Positions 1 to 10,582 of a DNA stretch of 64,000 bases are shown one piece after another (within the stretch, counting starts at the first letter, position 1; every line of letters starts with the position of its first letter). Below the pieces are notes generated by a model. The model was not told the origin of the DNA. It ran no database searches and saw only the letters and a program-made list of their open reading frames with translations. The position numbers and the translations under genes were made by a program. Origin of the DNA: Triatoma infestans (taxonomy: Eukaryota; Arthropoda; Insecta; Hemiptera; Reduviidae); assembly GCA_011037195.1 (NCBI GenBank), contig JAAEAF010000672.1:124001-188000 (forward strand), given 5' to 3'.

Positions 1-49
1 AGAGTTGCTTCGGTTAAGTTCGCCATCTTGTTTGTAAGGTGAAGCTTTC

Positions 50-430
50 TGTTAGCATGAGTGAGGGAGGTAGAAAGAAAATGGCGTCATTGATTAGGAT
101 GATAGATTAAGGACTGGGGGTGAAAAGAAAATGGAGTAATCTGTTTGGATGAAAGATTAAGGAGTGGGGGTGGAAAGAAATAATAGGAACATCGGATTGG
201 ATGCTAGTTCAAGGGGTGGAGGTGGAAAGAAAAAATGGGGTCAGCAGTATAGGATAGGATAGGGGTGGGGGTGACAAGAAAAATGGAGTCATCAATTTGG
301 ATGATAGGTTAAGGGGTAAGGGTAATGGAGAGAATATGGAGTCATCGGAATGGATGCTAAGTTAAAGGGTGGGGATAGAAAGAAAATGGAGTCATCGGTT
401 TGGATGAGATAGCTTAAGGAGTGGGGGTAA
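50..430. repeat. Degenerate minisatellite, about 50-bp unit
   Basis: A purine-rich motif (GATGATAGATTAAGG followed by GTGGGGGTGGAAAGAAAATGG) recurs roughly every 50 bases, with GAT-starting phases near 98, 148, 199, 252 and 300 and weaker copies up to about 420. Copies differ at many positions, so the array is old. No coding function is visible. Confidence 0.8.
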
Positions 431-518
431 GTAGGCGTGGTTTTAAGGGGTTTGTCGAAATCGATGATTGGTTGCTGGTCGGGGTAACTGAGCGTGACTT
501 AGTGACGGGAGGGGATAA

Positions 519-660
519 GTGGGGCGAGGCTTAAGTGCTCGTCCAGTTCGATGATTGGTCGGTGGGCGTGGCTTAAGTGCTCGTCCAGTTCGATGATTGG
601 TCGGTGGGCGTGGCTTAAGTGCTCGTCCAGTTCGATGATTGGTCGGTGAGCGTGGCTTGG
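519..660. repeat. 42-bp tandem repeat, three copies plus partial
   Basis: The unit containing GGCGTGGCTTAAGTGCTCG repeats at exactly 42 bp (TTAAGTG at 531, 573 and 615), with a partial fourth copy. The copies are nearly identical, so the array is recent or homogenised. Because 42 is divisible by three it gives an open minus frame with a 14-residue periodic peptide, which I regard as accidental. It lies immediately beyond the point where the Penelope-like element is cut off. Confidence 0.9.
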
Positions 661-692
661 GGGAGGGGTGGGGATGGCCACCATTTCGTATT

Positions 693-2040
693 TTAGGTGG
701 GCCAGCTGCGCCATTTCCCTTCTATTGAATTAAAATGTAAATAGCGGTCTGATCTAATAGGTGTAACATACCAATCTGTAATTAAAGAATTGTGGTGGCG
801 CAGTATTGTTAAGTCAAGTAAATTGATCTGTTCATTCGTTTTAATTTCATAAGTAAATTTAAGGTGATGGTGAAAGGAGTTGAACGTTTCAAGAACTGTA
901 TCTATGTATTGTAAATGAATAGCACTAAGACAGTCATCAACATATTTAAAGAAAAAGGGAACTTTAAAAGGAAGTTTTTTCAAAGAAATTTCAATTAATT
1001 CAGTCATAAAAATGTCGGCTAATATGGGTCCTAAACTGCTACCCATGGCCGTGCCAAAAATCTGTTTATAAAATTTATTATCATAAGTAAAATAGCCAGA
1101 GTTACAACAGTGAAGGAGTAGGTATGAAAACAATTCAATAGGAATTTTGGTAATATTGCTTAACAAGTGGTATTTACTTTTTATAATTTCAATGGTCTCA
1201 GGAATGGGAACATTAGTAAATAAAGAGGAAACATCTAAAGAAATGAGGGAGTAGTCAGTTGGAATTTGGAGATTATTGATTTTTGTTTTGAGCGTAAAAG
1301 AATCTTTGATATTATATAGATCAGATGAAAGATGTTGTAATATTTCGGATAGGAATTTGGATAACTGATAGGTAGGAGAATTGATGAAGGAAATGATAAA
1401 TCCTAGAGGGTTGCCCGGTTTATGTGTTTTAACAAGGCCATAGATTTTGGGAGGAATAGGAGAATTGTTAGTAAGTTGATTTTTTGAGTATATGTCAATG
1501 TATTTATTTTTGTACAGTTCAGTGATAAGTAGGTTAGTTTCTGTTCTAATGATGTTCGTTGGGTCTTTGTTTAACTTAGTGTAAGTGTCAGTGTCCGAGA
1601 TGAGTGTAGAGATTTTCTTACCATATTCGTCTTTGTACATGGCAACAGTTTGTCTAGATTTATCAATGGAAAGGATGATAAAATTTGGATTTTGTGTAAG
1701 GAATTGTTTGGTAATCTTGACATTGGATAGTATAGAATAGTTAAAGGATGTATGTATGTTGTGAGGTTTGTATAAAATTAGTAATAATATTAACAATCTT
1801 CGCTCTTGAGGAATCTTTATCCGAATCTGGCACTAAATCTACGGCGTGTTCTGTATCAGCTAAAATCTTGTCTAATGGAATTTTTTTATTATGGTACGGT
1901 AAACTGAATGATGGGCCTAAACTTAAAATATTTTTGACATTGACTGGTATATCAACCGATGTCAAATTAACAAACCAATTATCATTCAGTTTAAAAGAAT
2001 TTGAAATTTTTTTCAATCAGAACATTGAATGTTTTTATTT
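693..2040 (-). mobile_element. Penelope-like element reverse transcriptase, truncated and frameshifted
   Basis: Two overlapping minus frames (about 2016-1741 and 1796-693) together give the N-terminal linker and RT of a Penelope-like element (PLE). Visible hallmarks, in order, are KIYGLVKTHKPGNPLG, SLDVSSLFTNVPIPE, FGTAMGSSLGPILAD, the catalytic FFFKYVDD, and LLDLTI. A frameshift separates the two frames near 1750-1796. The protein stops after RYLHFNS, where PLE proteins normally continue through the thumb region to a GIY-YIG endonuclease. That part is absent and the sequence runs into the 42-bp repeats. It is therefore a non-functional copy. No telomeric repeat or ribozyme motif is evident at its edges. 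Confidence 0.92.
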
Positions 2041-2104
2041 GATTCTGTTTGTAATTATTAAAAATTCTCTGAAAAGCTATTAATTTTAAGACAATCCTTT
2101 AATT

Positions 2105-4400
2105 CAATAATTTAGAATTGCCAGTCAAAAATGAACGATTCGCTAGAGCATGTTTTAAAAAATCAACCAATGTCAACCAGTCTGCATCATTCAAATATTG
2201 GACCATTACAGATTCTGACAAGCAGAAGGCTCCAAAAAAACTTCAGTCCTATCATTTTAAGAATTCTACAACTCCTAGGAAGTGGAACACATCCTCATTC
2301 TCTCGAAAGTCACACGTTGAGCATTTGTAATTTCTTCCAGAAATGAAAGGTTTAAAATTTAAATTGAGGAGTTCTCCCATTAATTTAATCAATTACTAAC
2401 GTGCGATCTTTCCAGACCCATATAGTCCACATCCAGGGACAGTTGTTTATATATGTTATGGAAAACACCACTCATAGCCCGCTGTCTGTAACCCTCTTGT
2501 TAATAAACCATTAATCCATCCTTTAAACCATTCATTTCTTTTTTAAGTTGTTCATTTGATACAAAAACTTCACTAAATTCACAACCTAAGCGATTAGCCC
2601 AATCAATCCAAACCTTAACCCATAATATTTTCTTACTAATTACTTCCTTGGCTATTAATGTGGTCAAACGGAAATCTTTATGATTTAAAGTTATCAGTAT
2701 GTAATTAAAGTGTAGGTTAAATGTAAAAATATGTATGAGAGTAGACTTAGCCTCTAAATAAATAATATAATCTGGGTATTTTTAGGAAGCCTGAAAAGTT
2801 TTTGATAAAATTCCTTTGAACCTTCTCTATTTTATCCACAAAACGATAACCCCAGGATAGGCAACCATAAGTCAACACTAATCGCATCACAGAATTAAAC
2901 ACTTCATATTTTGCTGAAAGGGGAATAAGATCATTTAAGAACAGGCTAGACCAAACAGAATTAACCCCTAACAAAGCATGACGAGAGCAGTCTGTAAAAT
3001 GGGAAGCAAGAGAAAGAGATGAAGACAACGTAATTCTTTAATATTTATAGGAGCTAACAACTTTAACTGGTTGGGTATTGAACTTCCGACATTCTTTTTT
3101 ACCCATCCTCCCTCCGCCCTTCCAAAAACAACAATATTAGACTTAGCTAAATTTACCGACAAATACCACATTCTTACATACTCTTCAAACACCTTTAATC
3201 ATATATTGAAGGGCTACCGCACTATCTGCAAATACAACTATGTCATCCGCAAAAAGTAATAACTTTATTTTATAATCCTTAAGCCGAATCTCTCCAGTAA
3301 GATAATCTCTTAAATCATTCACAAATAAAATGAATAAGAGTGGACTAAAGATGCAACCCTGTTGTACTCCAGTAAGAGTTTCAAAGGGCGCACGCAGAAC
3401 GACCCAGTTTTCTCCCCACCAAAAGCTTTGTATTAATATAAAGACTGGATATTGTTCTAATAAATTTCGTGGAGAGACCTAATTGCGAAAGTTTAAATAA
3501 CAATGCACTTGTGCTTACCGAATCAAAGATTGCTTTAAAATCTATAAAGAAACAAAAGATTTTCTTCAAGATTGCTTTAAAACCTATAAAGAAACAAAAG
3601 TTTTCTTCACCCTTTCATGCCACTTTAACTCAATTAGATTCGTCAGAGTGAAATATTATCCACTGTGGAGTAGCCTTCCCTAAATCCTGCTTGCTCCTCG
3701 CGTGATGAAGGGACCCTTAATATTTACCCAAGACTTTAATCTTCTTGCCAATAAACTAGTATAAAGCTTTTTAACTGTGTCTTGTAAAGCAATCCCTCTA
3801 TAGTTGCTTACTATATTGGCATCACCTTTCTTAAATAAGGGCAGGACTGTAGCTTCATTTAGACTATCTGGAACTGAAATACTTCCAAAGAAATTATTAT
3901 AAAAATTTAATAACAACTACAAGAAGGAATGAGGAGCGTACTTAAAGAATTCATAGGGTTTGCCATCCAACCCGGGTGCTTTCTCTCTCTAAAACCCATT
4001 AACACCTTTCCAGCTCACAAATATCAAATGGCTTATCTAAATAATCATCTACTATCCAAGGGATGGCATTATGCATATTTAGCGTAACTTGAGGAAGATT
4101 ATGCAATTGTTGAAAATATTTCACCCAATCTCCCATTAGTATATTTCCCCCACACTTAAGATTTCGTTTTTTAAATTTATTTATTACATCGCTTCATTTA
4201 AATTCTTTAGTCTGTCTTGAATTATGGATTTTCATTTTTCTTCCAGCATAACTATTAATTCATCTGAATTTATACCCTTTAGAGTTCATCGCTTCGTACA
4301 TAATTTCCAAATCGTTTTCAGCACTCAACTTCTGAATTTCCGTGAGTTTGTAGGGATTTTGTTGAATCAGTACATTTTTCTCCATTCCCTGATTGAATAA
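2105..4400 (-). mobile_element. Decayed LINE (non-LTR retrotransposon)
   Basis: Read on the minus strand, frame-broken pieces appear in LINE order. A linker and RT entry come first (VLPLFKKGDANIVSNYRGIAL, about 3855-3780). Palm A follows (FFIDFKAIFDS, about 3555-3520), then the catalytic box LLLFADDIVVF (about 3270-3235). Near the 3' end is a C-terminal cysteine/histidine segment with CSTCDFRENEDVFHFLG (about 2330-2280). Many stops and frameshifts separate them. The weak open frame at 4484-4260 may be upstream LINE sequence but has no clear domain. Clade is uncertain: it lacks the RNase H seen in the I-like LINE nearby. It is dead. Confidence 0.8.
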
Positions 4401-4418
4401 GTGCTTATTAATTTTTTT

Positions 4419-4447
4419 ACTTTCTCTTACTCCTAGTAAGAGAAAGT
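4419..4447. repeat. Terminal hairpin of family X
   Basis: ACTTTCTCTTAC and GTAAGAGAAAGT form a perfect 12-bp inverted repeat around TCCTA. Equivalent hairpins occur near 24149-24180, 24874-24908 and 54005-54035, so the hairpin marks a fixed end of this repeat family. Confidence 0.85.
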
Positions 4448-4555
4448 ATTGTAATCGCGTCAAATTTTCGATATCGAGCTTCACTGCAAATATCCGTTTT
4501 GAGGTCCCCAGAGTCCAAAAAAGTGGTTTTTAGCAAATGGTCTGTGTTTGTCTGC

Positions 4556-4590
4556 GTGCGCGCGTGCGTGCGTGTGTGTGTGTGTATGTA
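4556..4590. repeat. GC/GT microsatellite
   Basis: Alternating GCGCGTGCGTGCGTGTGTGTGTGTGTATG-type tract. It sits at the same place in family X where other copies carry ACACAC runs (24031-24047 and 24758-24783). Confidence 0.85.
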
Positions 4591-4903
4591 TGTATTTGAA
4601 CAGCATAGCTCAAAAACGAAAAACCGTAGAAAGTTGAAATTTGATATTACGTTTAGGTATCACCATGGGATGTGACGGTGCGTTATCTGTCAAAATTCCT
4701 CAACCGGCAGTACCACTTTACTTTAAAATGGCTCCAACGATTTTCTTTAAACTTGGTATATCAACTACACATACAAAGAGCTACAACTTTTATTTCAGAC
4801 ATTTCTCCGGGAAAATTCATTTAAGGGGCCTTCTGGGGAGAGGTGGGGTTAGGTTTTCATCTTAACTGCTATTTCAGTTTATTAGACAATTCTGTCATCT
4901 AAA

Positions 4904-4909
4904 TAATGT
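4904..4909. other. Target site duplication, left copy (TAATGT)
   Basis: TAATGT precedes the left LTR and is repeated at 11284-11289 right after the right LTR. The uninterrupted family X copy near 24400 has a single TAATGTTAATTAG at the same point, which confirms it as the insertion target. Confidence 0.9.
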
Positions 4910-5627
4910 TGTAATCTAGAGATACGTACTAGAGTACGAGGTAGGCGGGGAAAGGACGGGCAACTAATACGGCAAAATACAAAATTTATTACTATCTACT
5001 ACAATACAAATAATCATTCAGAAATATTTAAATGAAAGTAAACATAACTATACTGACTTGTAACTAAAAGTATAAACAATAAATTTCAAGCTAACTCTAC
5101 CGACTGACACACATACACACATTCACTCTACGCTACTGCTATTACAAATACTTAGTTCGCTAACTTTACTCTAGTCCTAGTTTCTACTATCTATTTACAT
5201 ACATAGGCTTAATTGCCAGCAAATAAACAATTACTTTTTAACTAATGAAAACCCCTCATAAAAATCTCGTACTATAAGTTCATCTGTTCGTGTTAACGAG
5301 CTCTCTTTTCTGACTTCCGCAGGTTTGAAAGAAAGGGCTCCTTCGTCCGGCCGCCCCACTTCGCTCTGTCTCAGTCACTCTCTCACTCTCGGCCTTCACC
5401 AACACTTAACTCACCGGTCTCGGGAATACTCTGGGAGCATCTCTAAATTGTCTCGTTCTTATAAGTGACGTCACTTCTGGCTGCAGTTTCTGAACAGCGT
5501 AATACAGTAGCACACTGCTTGCCGGCCTAGGCCTTACTACTTTGCTAGGCGTACGTATATCGCCTTTCCCCCACCACCAGTCAGTTACTTCAATTCTCTT
5601 ACTGTGTATAATGATGTACCCATTACA
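4910..5627 (-). repeat. 3' LTR of the gypsy element (718 bp)
   Basis: Begins TGTAATCTAGAGATACG and ends CCCATTACA on the plus strand. It aligns along its whole length with 10583-11283. The main differences are an extra segment at the start (AGAGATACGTACTAG) and a few bases near the end. On the element's own strand it is preceded by the purine-rich AAGAGAGGAATGA, a plausible polypurine tract. Confidence 0.93.
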
Positions 5628-6035
5628 TCATTCCTCTCTTACAGAGAAGTGGAACAACTCCGTTCCACTTCGCAAACCTTCCTCTGCTGAACATCTTCCT
5701 TACAGTGCAGGCCAGGCATTCGTTGGGCAGTCGTTTTTAGTTCCGCGCCCTTCCAGATCTTCTTTCTCTTCACTTCCGGCAGGCTGCTTATCTGAATACA
5801 TCGCTTTACACCAAGATTTTTGTTCTTCTAATCACGGACCGGTTATGGGGTTACATAAGAGGGTAGTCTCTCCTTCCAATTCTTCTCTTGGACTCCGGCG
5901 ATAACCTAATTTTTTTTTTTAAATTGAACATAACTTAATCTTCTAATCTTTGACAAACATATCTACAAAAGAAAATTTCTCTATATCTAAATAGGGTTAG
6001 GTGGGATCGGATATAATTACTATAAGAAAATAGGA
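5628..6035 (-). other. Gypsy element, region between pol and 3' LTR
   Basis: About 400 bp with no convincing protein on the minus strand. It may be 3' untranslated sequence or an eroded third ORF. No envelope domain could be recognised. Confidence 0.5.
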
Positions 6036-7017
6036 TTAGGTGGGTACATTCTCCGGGGAGACATTTTGCCTGCGGCCGCGAGGCCGCACGTTACTACCTG
6101 ATCTTGGGGATCCTCGCCCGTATTCTGGGCCCGAAAGTTCATATGGTGACCGAGCCATTGTCAAACAATCGGATGTTTCCCCGGGGTCAGGTATCCACGT
6201 GCTATCTTTAACATCTCCTTCCCCCTTTGAGGAATTTGGGACGTTCTCTGAAGGGACAGGATGTCGACGATGGCGGGGCCGCATGTTTACTCCCAATCTC
6301 GACTTAACTACCCGTGTGTGTTCTCTCATACCCCGAAATTCATACGGAGACCGAGAAATTGTCGTGCAATCGGTGGTCTCTCCCGCATCAGGACTCCAGG
6401 AGCTATCCCTAACATTTTCCTCCCCCTCAGAAGAATCCCCCCATCTTTCGCCGCCCATGGTTTCTTGCCGGCCTGATGCTTGAGATGTTCCAATGAGAAT
6501 TTGGGATCGGCTTTGCCGACTGGTTGTCCCCCGGTGGACATGTCATCTTCCTCTTCCTCGCTGCTTATATTCGAATGGTCCCTACCAGTCCAGTATGGCT
6601 CTCGTTCGTCCGCCCTTTCCACGGATGTGTCTCTGTCCCCATCTTTAACCAAGGCTGCCTTGAGCCGATTGGCATGCACTACCACGAACCCCCCCTTTCT
6701 TCAAGGATAGTTTATAGTTCCACGGGGAAGTTCGGGCTACCACGGTGTGCGGACCTGTCCAGGGCCTCCGAAATTTTCGAGCGTGCCCCGGTGGGACTGC
6801 CGGTTCGCACATATAGACGAGTTGGCCGACAGCGAATTCCCGCTCCTTTTTCACTCGGTTATACGACGCTATCCATTGTTCTTGTGCTCTCCGGGAAGTT
6901 TCTCGCGTATCCTGGTATGCTTCCGTTAGTTTCTCCTGTAAAGTTATCACATGTTCCTCCACCCCAGAGGGCAAGTTAGTTAGGGCGAGTGAACAACTAA
7001 AAGGAAGCTGCCATTCC
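6036..7017 (-). pseudogene. Gypsy pol C-terminus (integrase tail), frameshifted from the main ORF
   Basis: After the main pol frame ends near 7018 the protein continues in another frame (about 6974-6645). It contains a helical stretch (ITLQEKLTEAYQDTRETSRR) and the GPY/F-like integrase tail (VGQLVYMCEPAVPPGHARKF, then RPWTGPHTVV). A further frame change near 6685 gives VVHANRLKAA, the usual end of that module, followed by an acidic tail with SSEEEEDDM. The order is as expected for gypsy integrase C-termini. At least two frameshifts make it non-functional. Open frames on the opposite strand here are shadows. Confidence 0.8.
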
Positions 7018-9102
7018 CTACCATATAGAAGAAAATGGGGGCTGTACCCTGTGGAAGTATGGGTAGTGGATCGGTCGCAAAGCCATCAGAGCAAAAGGGA
7101 TCCACACGTCCCATTCACGGCGGTCTCTGCGCACAAAACACGATACATGATCCACTATTGTTCTGTGTAGACGTTCAATCATCCCATTGCACTGTGGCTG
7201 ATAGGCCGTCGTCTGAATTTTATCAATACAGAGCAATTTGCATGTTGCTCTAAATAGCTCCGAGGTAAAATTTGCCCCTCTATCAGTAAGCAGCCTTTTC
7301 GGCGCGCCGTGTCTAAGTACTACTTCCCGCACAAATGCCTGAGCCGTTTCCTCGGCCGTCAACGTTTTCAACGGCACGGCCTCGGCATATCGTGTAAAAT
7401 TATCAATGAAAGTTAACTGATACTTATATCCGTTTTTACTCCAGGGGAATGGCCCTACAACGTCTAAAGACACCTGTTCGAACGCATAATCGGCTTCATA
7501 CGACTGTCCAAGCGGTATTTTTAATCCTTTTGGGGATTTCCGCTCATTGCAAAGACGACATTCTCTAACATGTAGCTTCACGTCTTTGCCAAGGCTTGGC
7601 CAGTAAAACCATTTGTTGATTCGAGCTGTTGTTCTCTCAATCCCCGGATGGCCTGACCAAGGTGTGTTGTGACACAGGTAGAGAACATGGGCCCGAAGTG
7701 ACACCGGCACCAATATTCTCCACTTTTCCTGATCGGTATTTCCTGCTGACCAATACCATATCCCATTCGGCCCTTTACTTACTTGCCCCGGATTATCTCG
7801 CGCAACTTCGAAGCACCACTTATCTAGACCTCGCTCCTTCGCGAATTTTTTTTCACTCGGAAATTTCAGTTTGGTCTCGACCATACCAACTGCTCGGCTA
7901 AGTGCATCTGCGTTTAAATGTTTGTTTCCTGGCCGGTGAATCACTTCATAATCATATTCCATCAAGCGGAGGGACCAATTAGTCAACCACGCCGAAGGAT
8001 CTTTAATTCGGAGCATCCACTGCAGGGCTGCGTGATCGGTGATCAGGATGAAGCGTCTCCCCAACAAGTAACACCTAAATTGGGTGATGGCCCAAATAAC
8101 CGCTAGCAATTCCCTCTCTGTAGCGGAATAGTTTTGTTCCGCTCGATTTAGCTGGCGGCTAGCATAGGCTATCGGCCTTTCCTCGCCGTTACATTTCTGA
8201 GCTAAAACTGCCCCCAAAGCTACATTGGAAGCGTCTGTTGCCAGTATGAAGGGCTTTGTAAAATCCGGATATACCAGGACCAATTCAGAACATAAAGTAT
8301 CCCGAAGACTTTCGAAGGCCTGCTGCAGCTCCGCTCCCCATTGAAACACCACTCCCTTCCTCAACAGAGAAGTCAAAGGTTTCGCTAAATCAGAGAACCC
8401 GGCAATAAAACGGCGATAATATCCTGCCAATCCCAGAAATCCCTTAACCTCTTTACCGTTACGAGGGACTTTATATTCTTTCATGGCTAACACCTTCTCG
8501 GGATCAGGCTTTACTCCGTCCGCGGTAACTAAATGGCCAAGATACTTTACTTCCTGTTGTGCGAACTGACATTTTTCCAGCCAAAGTTTCAAATTGGCGA
8601 CGCGCATACGTTCTAAGACCTTCTTCAGTCGGGAGCAGTGCTCCTCCAAAGTAGCTGAAAAGATGATAATATCATCTAGATAGATAAAACATTCCTCCCC
8701 AATTATATGGGCGAGCAATTGGTCCATTAATCTTTGGAAGGTCCCTGGTGCTTTCATCAAGCCGAACGCCATTTTATTATATTCATAATGCCCACCAATA
8801 GTGGTAAACGCAGTTTTTTCCCGATCCTCTGGGCGGATAGGGATTTGATGATACCCGCACGCAAGATCTAAGGTTGTAAAATATCGGCTATTTCCTAAAG
8901 CTTCCAGTGTCTCTATAATCAGTGGCAACGGGTAGGCATCGGGTTTGTTTATCTTGTTGAGTCCCCGGAAATCAGTACAAAACCGGTATTGTAAGCTCCC
9001 ATCTGGTGTTTTCTTTGGGACCAGGACGACTGGCGCCGACCACGGACTGCTCGAGGGAGAAATTATGCCTTTGCTTAATATCTGGCTGATATGTTCCGCC
9101 AC
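7018..9102 (-). CDS. Gypsy pol: reverse transcriptase, RNase H and integrase
   Basis: A 694-residue open frame. RT: TLDLACGYHQI with the first catalytic Asp near residue 79, then FIYLDDIIIF with YLDD at 141-144. RNase H: FILATDASNVALGAVL (about 286-300), IAYASRQLNRAEQNYSATER, and ITDHAALQWM. Integrase: an HHCC zinc-binding segment (His near 478 and 485, Cys 515 and 518), then the DDE core at Asp547 (SLDVVG), Asp607 (LTDRGANF) and Glu643 (MIERLHR). The protein copies element RNA into DNA and inserts it. Its true N-terminus lies upstream in another frame (9617-9075), and its C-terminus is lost by frameshift after about residue 675. All catalytic residues remain, so decay is recent. Confidence 0.93.
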   Translation of the reverse strand: MAEHISQILSKGIISPSSSPWSAPVVLVPKKTPDGSLQYRFCTDFRGLNKINKPDAYPLPLIIETLEALGNSRYFTTLDLACGYHQIPIRPEDREKTAFTTIGGHYEYNKMAFGLMKAPGTFQRLMDQLLAHIIGEECFIYLDDIIIFSATLEEHCSRLKKVLERMRVANLKLWLEKCQFAQQEVKYLGHLVTADGVKPDPEKVLAMKEYKVPRNGKEVKGFLGLAGYYRRFIAGFSDLAKPLTSLLRKGVVFQWGAELQQAFESLRDTLCSELVLVYPDFTKPFILATDASNVALGAVLAQKCNGEERPIAYASRQLNRAEQNYSATERELLAVIWAITQFRCYLLGRRFILITDHAALQWMLRIKDPSAWLTNWSLRLMEYDYEVIHRPGNKHLNADALSRAVGMVETKLKFPSEKKFAKERGLDKWCFEVARDNPGQVSKGPNGIWYWSAGNTDQEKWRILVPVSLRAHVLYLCHNTPWSGHPGIERTTARINKWFYWPSLGKDVKLHVRECRLCNERKSPKGLKIPLGQSYEADYAFEQVSLDVVGPFPWSKNGYKYQLTFIDNFTRYAEAVPLKTLTAEETAQAFVREVVLRHGAPKRLLTDRGANFTSELFRATCKLLCIDKIQTTAYQPQCNGMIERLHRTIVDHVSCFVRRDRREWDVWIPFALMALRPIHYPYFHRVQPPFSSIW

Positions 9103-9617
9103 AATTGCCCGTTGATGGAAAGGGACCCGATAGGGTAGGGACCACCTTCGGTTTCAATCCGATGGAAAACTGGTAGGCGACAACCTTCCCTATCCGGTTC
9201 CTCAAACAGGAAGCCATATTCTTCCAGTACTTCCATCATCTTCTCTTGCTCTACCGGTGATAATTGTCTAAGCCGCTGATAGCATTCTCTTTTCACATCA
9301 CGTTTTCCCAATCCTTCGTATTCCTCCAACCCCATTAGAATTACTCTTTTGCCTCTTGAAGCTTCCGGGGTATCCAGAAATTCCCATCGGTTTATTCTAC
9401 CCAAGCTTTGCCTCTTATCTATTCTGATTCTTCCCCCTGTCAAGTTCGCAACTCTCACCCACACCTTCCTATCTACTGGTCGATCCAGACTTCTGGCCAC
9501 CCTTATCCCATGTTGAGGTAAATCCTCAGGTTCAATTAATATGTTCCCTTCAACATCGCGGGGAACTTTCCCTTCTGTAATCTGTTCCTCATACGGTTCG
9601 ATAGTTTCCTGACTCAC
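9075..9617 (-). pseudogene. Gypsy pol N-terminal segment (protease-RT linker)
   Basis: A 180-residue frame ending EGCRLPVFHRIETEGGPYPIG, which matches the pre-RT region of gypsy pol (the H-x-I-x-T/E...P-I segment just before RT). It overlaps the RT frame at 9102-9075, and a frameshift near 9110 separates them. No protease DTG motif is present upstream, where it would be expected. The protease has therefore been deleted together with gag. Confidence 0.75.
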
Positions 9618-9743
9618 AGCCTTGACGGAGCTCCTTTGACGAATCTCCTGAACTTGTCCCTTATTAGTGGACTCGGTGCGCGTACCTTGCTCGCTTAGAG
9701 CATTTACCGTCTGTGCTTCGTCGATACGCCAGTCTCTATCCTT

Positions 9744-9876
9744 TATGAGGATCTGCCCTTTTTATTCTAGATGAGGTGTCCCCATCGGCAGACCGCTGTA
9801 GTAACTTTTTGGCCTGTTCTAATTCCTGCCGCGTTTGCTCTAATTCGGTCTTTAAACGGTCTAGTTCTTTTTGCAT
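9744..9876 (-). pseudogene. Gag N-terminal remnant, coiled coil
   Basis: Starting at an ATG at 9876 there are about 44 codons, beginning MQKELDRLKTELEQTRQELE. This is a heptad-like coiled coil of the kind found at gag N-termini. The frame hits a stop near 9743 and no capsid or zinc-knuckle sequence follows. It is probably what remains of gag after the deletion that also removed the protease. Confidence 0.6.
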
Positions 9877-9954
9877 CTCTAATCGTTAGAGATAACTTAT
9901 TTGTGAACTGAATATATATACAGGTAAAACTTAGATTATGTAAATATACTGTAT

Positions 9955-10008
9955 TATTTTTTTTTTTTGTTTTTTTTAAATATATATTTTATATATATAT
10001 ATATATAT
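9955..10008. repeat. Poly-T plus AT microsatellite
   Basis: A T-rich tract followed by (TA)n in the gypsy leader. A shorter TATATATATA occurs at the same place in the second copy of the leader duplication. Confidence 0.85.
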
Positions 10009-10582
10009 ATCCCGGTATTTTACCCGCTCCTCTGCACTCGTCTTGCCGAGAGAAGTCCAACGATATGCCACACTCTATAGTTCGACCAATATGTAAAATA
10101 TTCATGGAAGGGAAATCGGGAAATTTTTTTTCTTTTTCTTTACATGCCACTATACTACCACTAAGGTCCAAAAACCAATTAAATATTGCGAGAAAAGCCG
10201 CGTTCTCGAAATAACGCACGAACTTATTCTAATGCCGCGTATACTGGGAGACAGTTGTTCACGCTACCCCCACTACTGACACCAGTTGTAATCTATATAT
10301 ATATATCCCGGTATTTTACCCGCTCCTCTGCACTCGTCTTGCCGAGAGAAGTCCAACGATATGCCACACTCTATAGTTCGACCAATATGTTAAATATTCA
10401 TGGAAGGGAAATCGGGAAATTTTTTTTCTTTTTCTTTACATGCCACTATACTACCACTAAGGTCCAAAAACCCATTAAATATTGCGAGAAAAACCGCGTT
10501 CTCGAAATAACGCACGAACTTATTCTAATGCCGCGTATACTGGGAGACAGTTGTTCACGCTACCCCCACTACTGACACCAGT
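10005..10582 (-). repeat. Tandem duplication of the gypsy leader (about 285 bp twice)
   Basis: The segment from ATCCCGGTATTTTACCCG to CACCAGTTGTAATCT occurs at about 10008-10290 and again at 10304-10590, differing at only a few bases. The first copy ends in TGTAATCT, the first bases of the LTR, so the duplication boundary is at the LTR/leader junction. It therefore contains two primer binding sites. Confidence 0.9.
10563..10580 (-). other. Primer binding site of the gypsy element
   Basis: On the minus strand, two bases after the 5' LTR, TGGTGTCAGTAGTGGGGG starts with TGG, complementary to a tRNA CCA end. It resembles the 3' end of insect tRNA-Leu (TGACACCA end), with one or two differences. 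The tRNA identity is inferred. Confidence 0.75.

Larger units (their letters stand above)
4419..4909 (-). repeat. Family X repeat, proximal half (interrupted by the gypsy element)
   Basis: Non-coding repeat whose sequence recurs at 23190-24915 and 54005-54815. Landmarks are a terminal hairpin (4419-4447), the stretch around CAAATATCCGTTTTGAGG, a CA/TG microsatellite, then AACCGGCAGTACCAC and the poly-C block of AGGTGGGGTTAGG. The sequence stops at CTAAATAATGT and resumes at 11284 on the far side of the LTR element. Orientation is given relative to the 23-24 kb copies. Confidence 0.85.

Noticed and set aside
499..714. Minus-strand open frame with a 14-residue periodic peptide
   Set aside because: Created entirely by the 42-bp tandem repeat; no start context, domain or codon signal.
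6036..6979. Several plus-strand open frames of 70-150 codons in the gypsy element
   Set aside because: They are antisense to the recognisable pol C-terminal region and have no domains.
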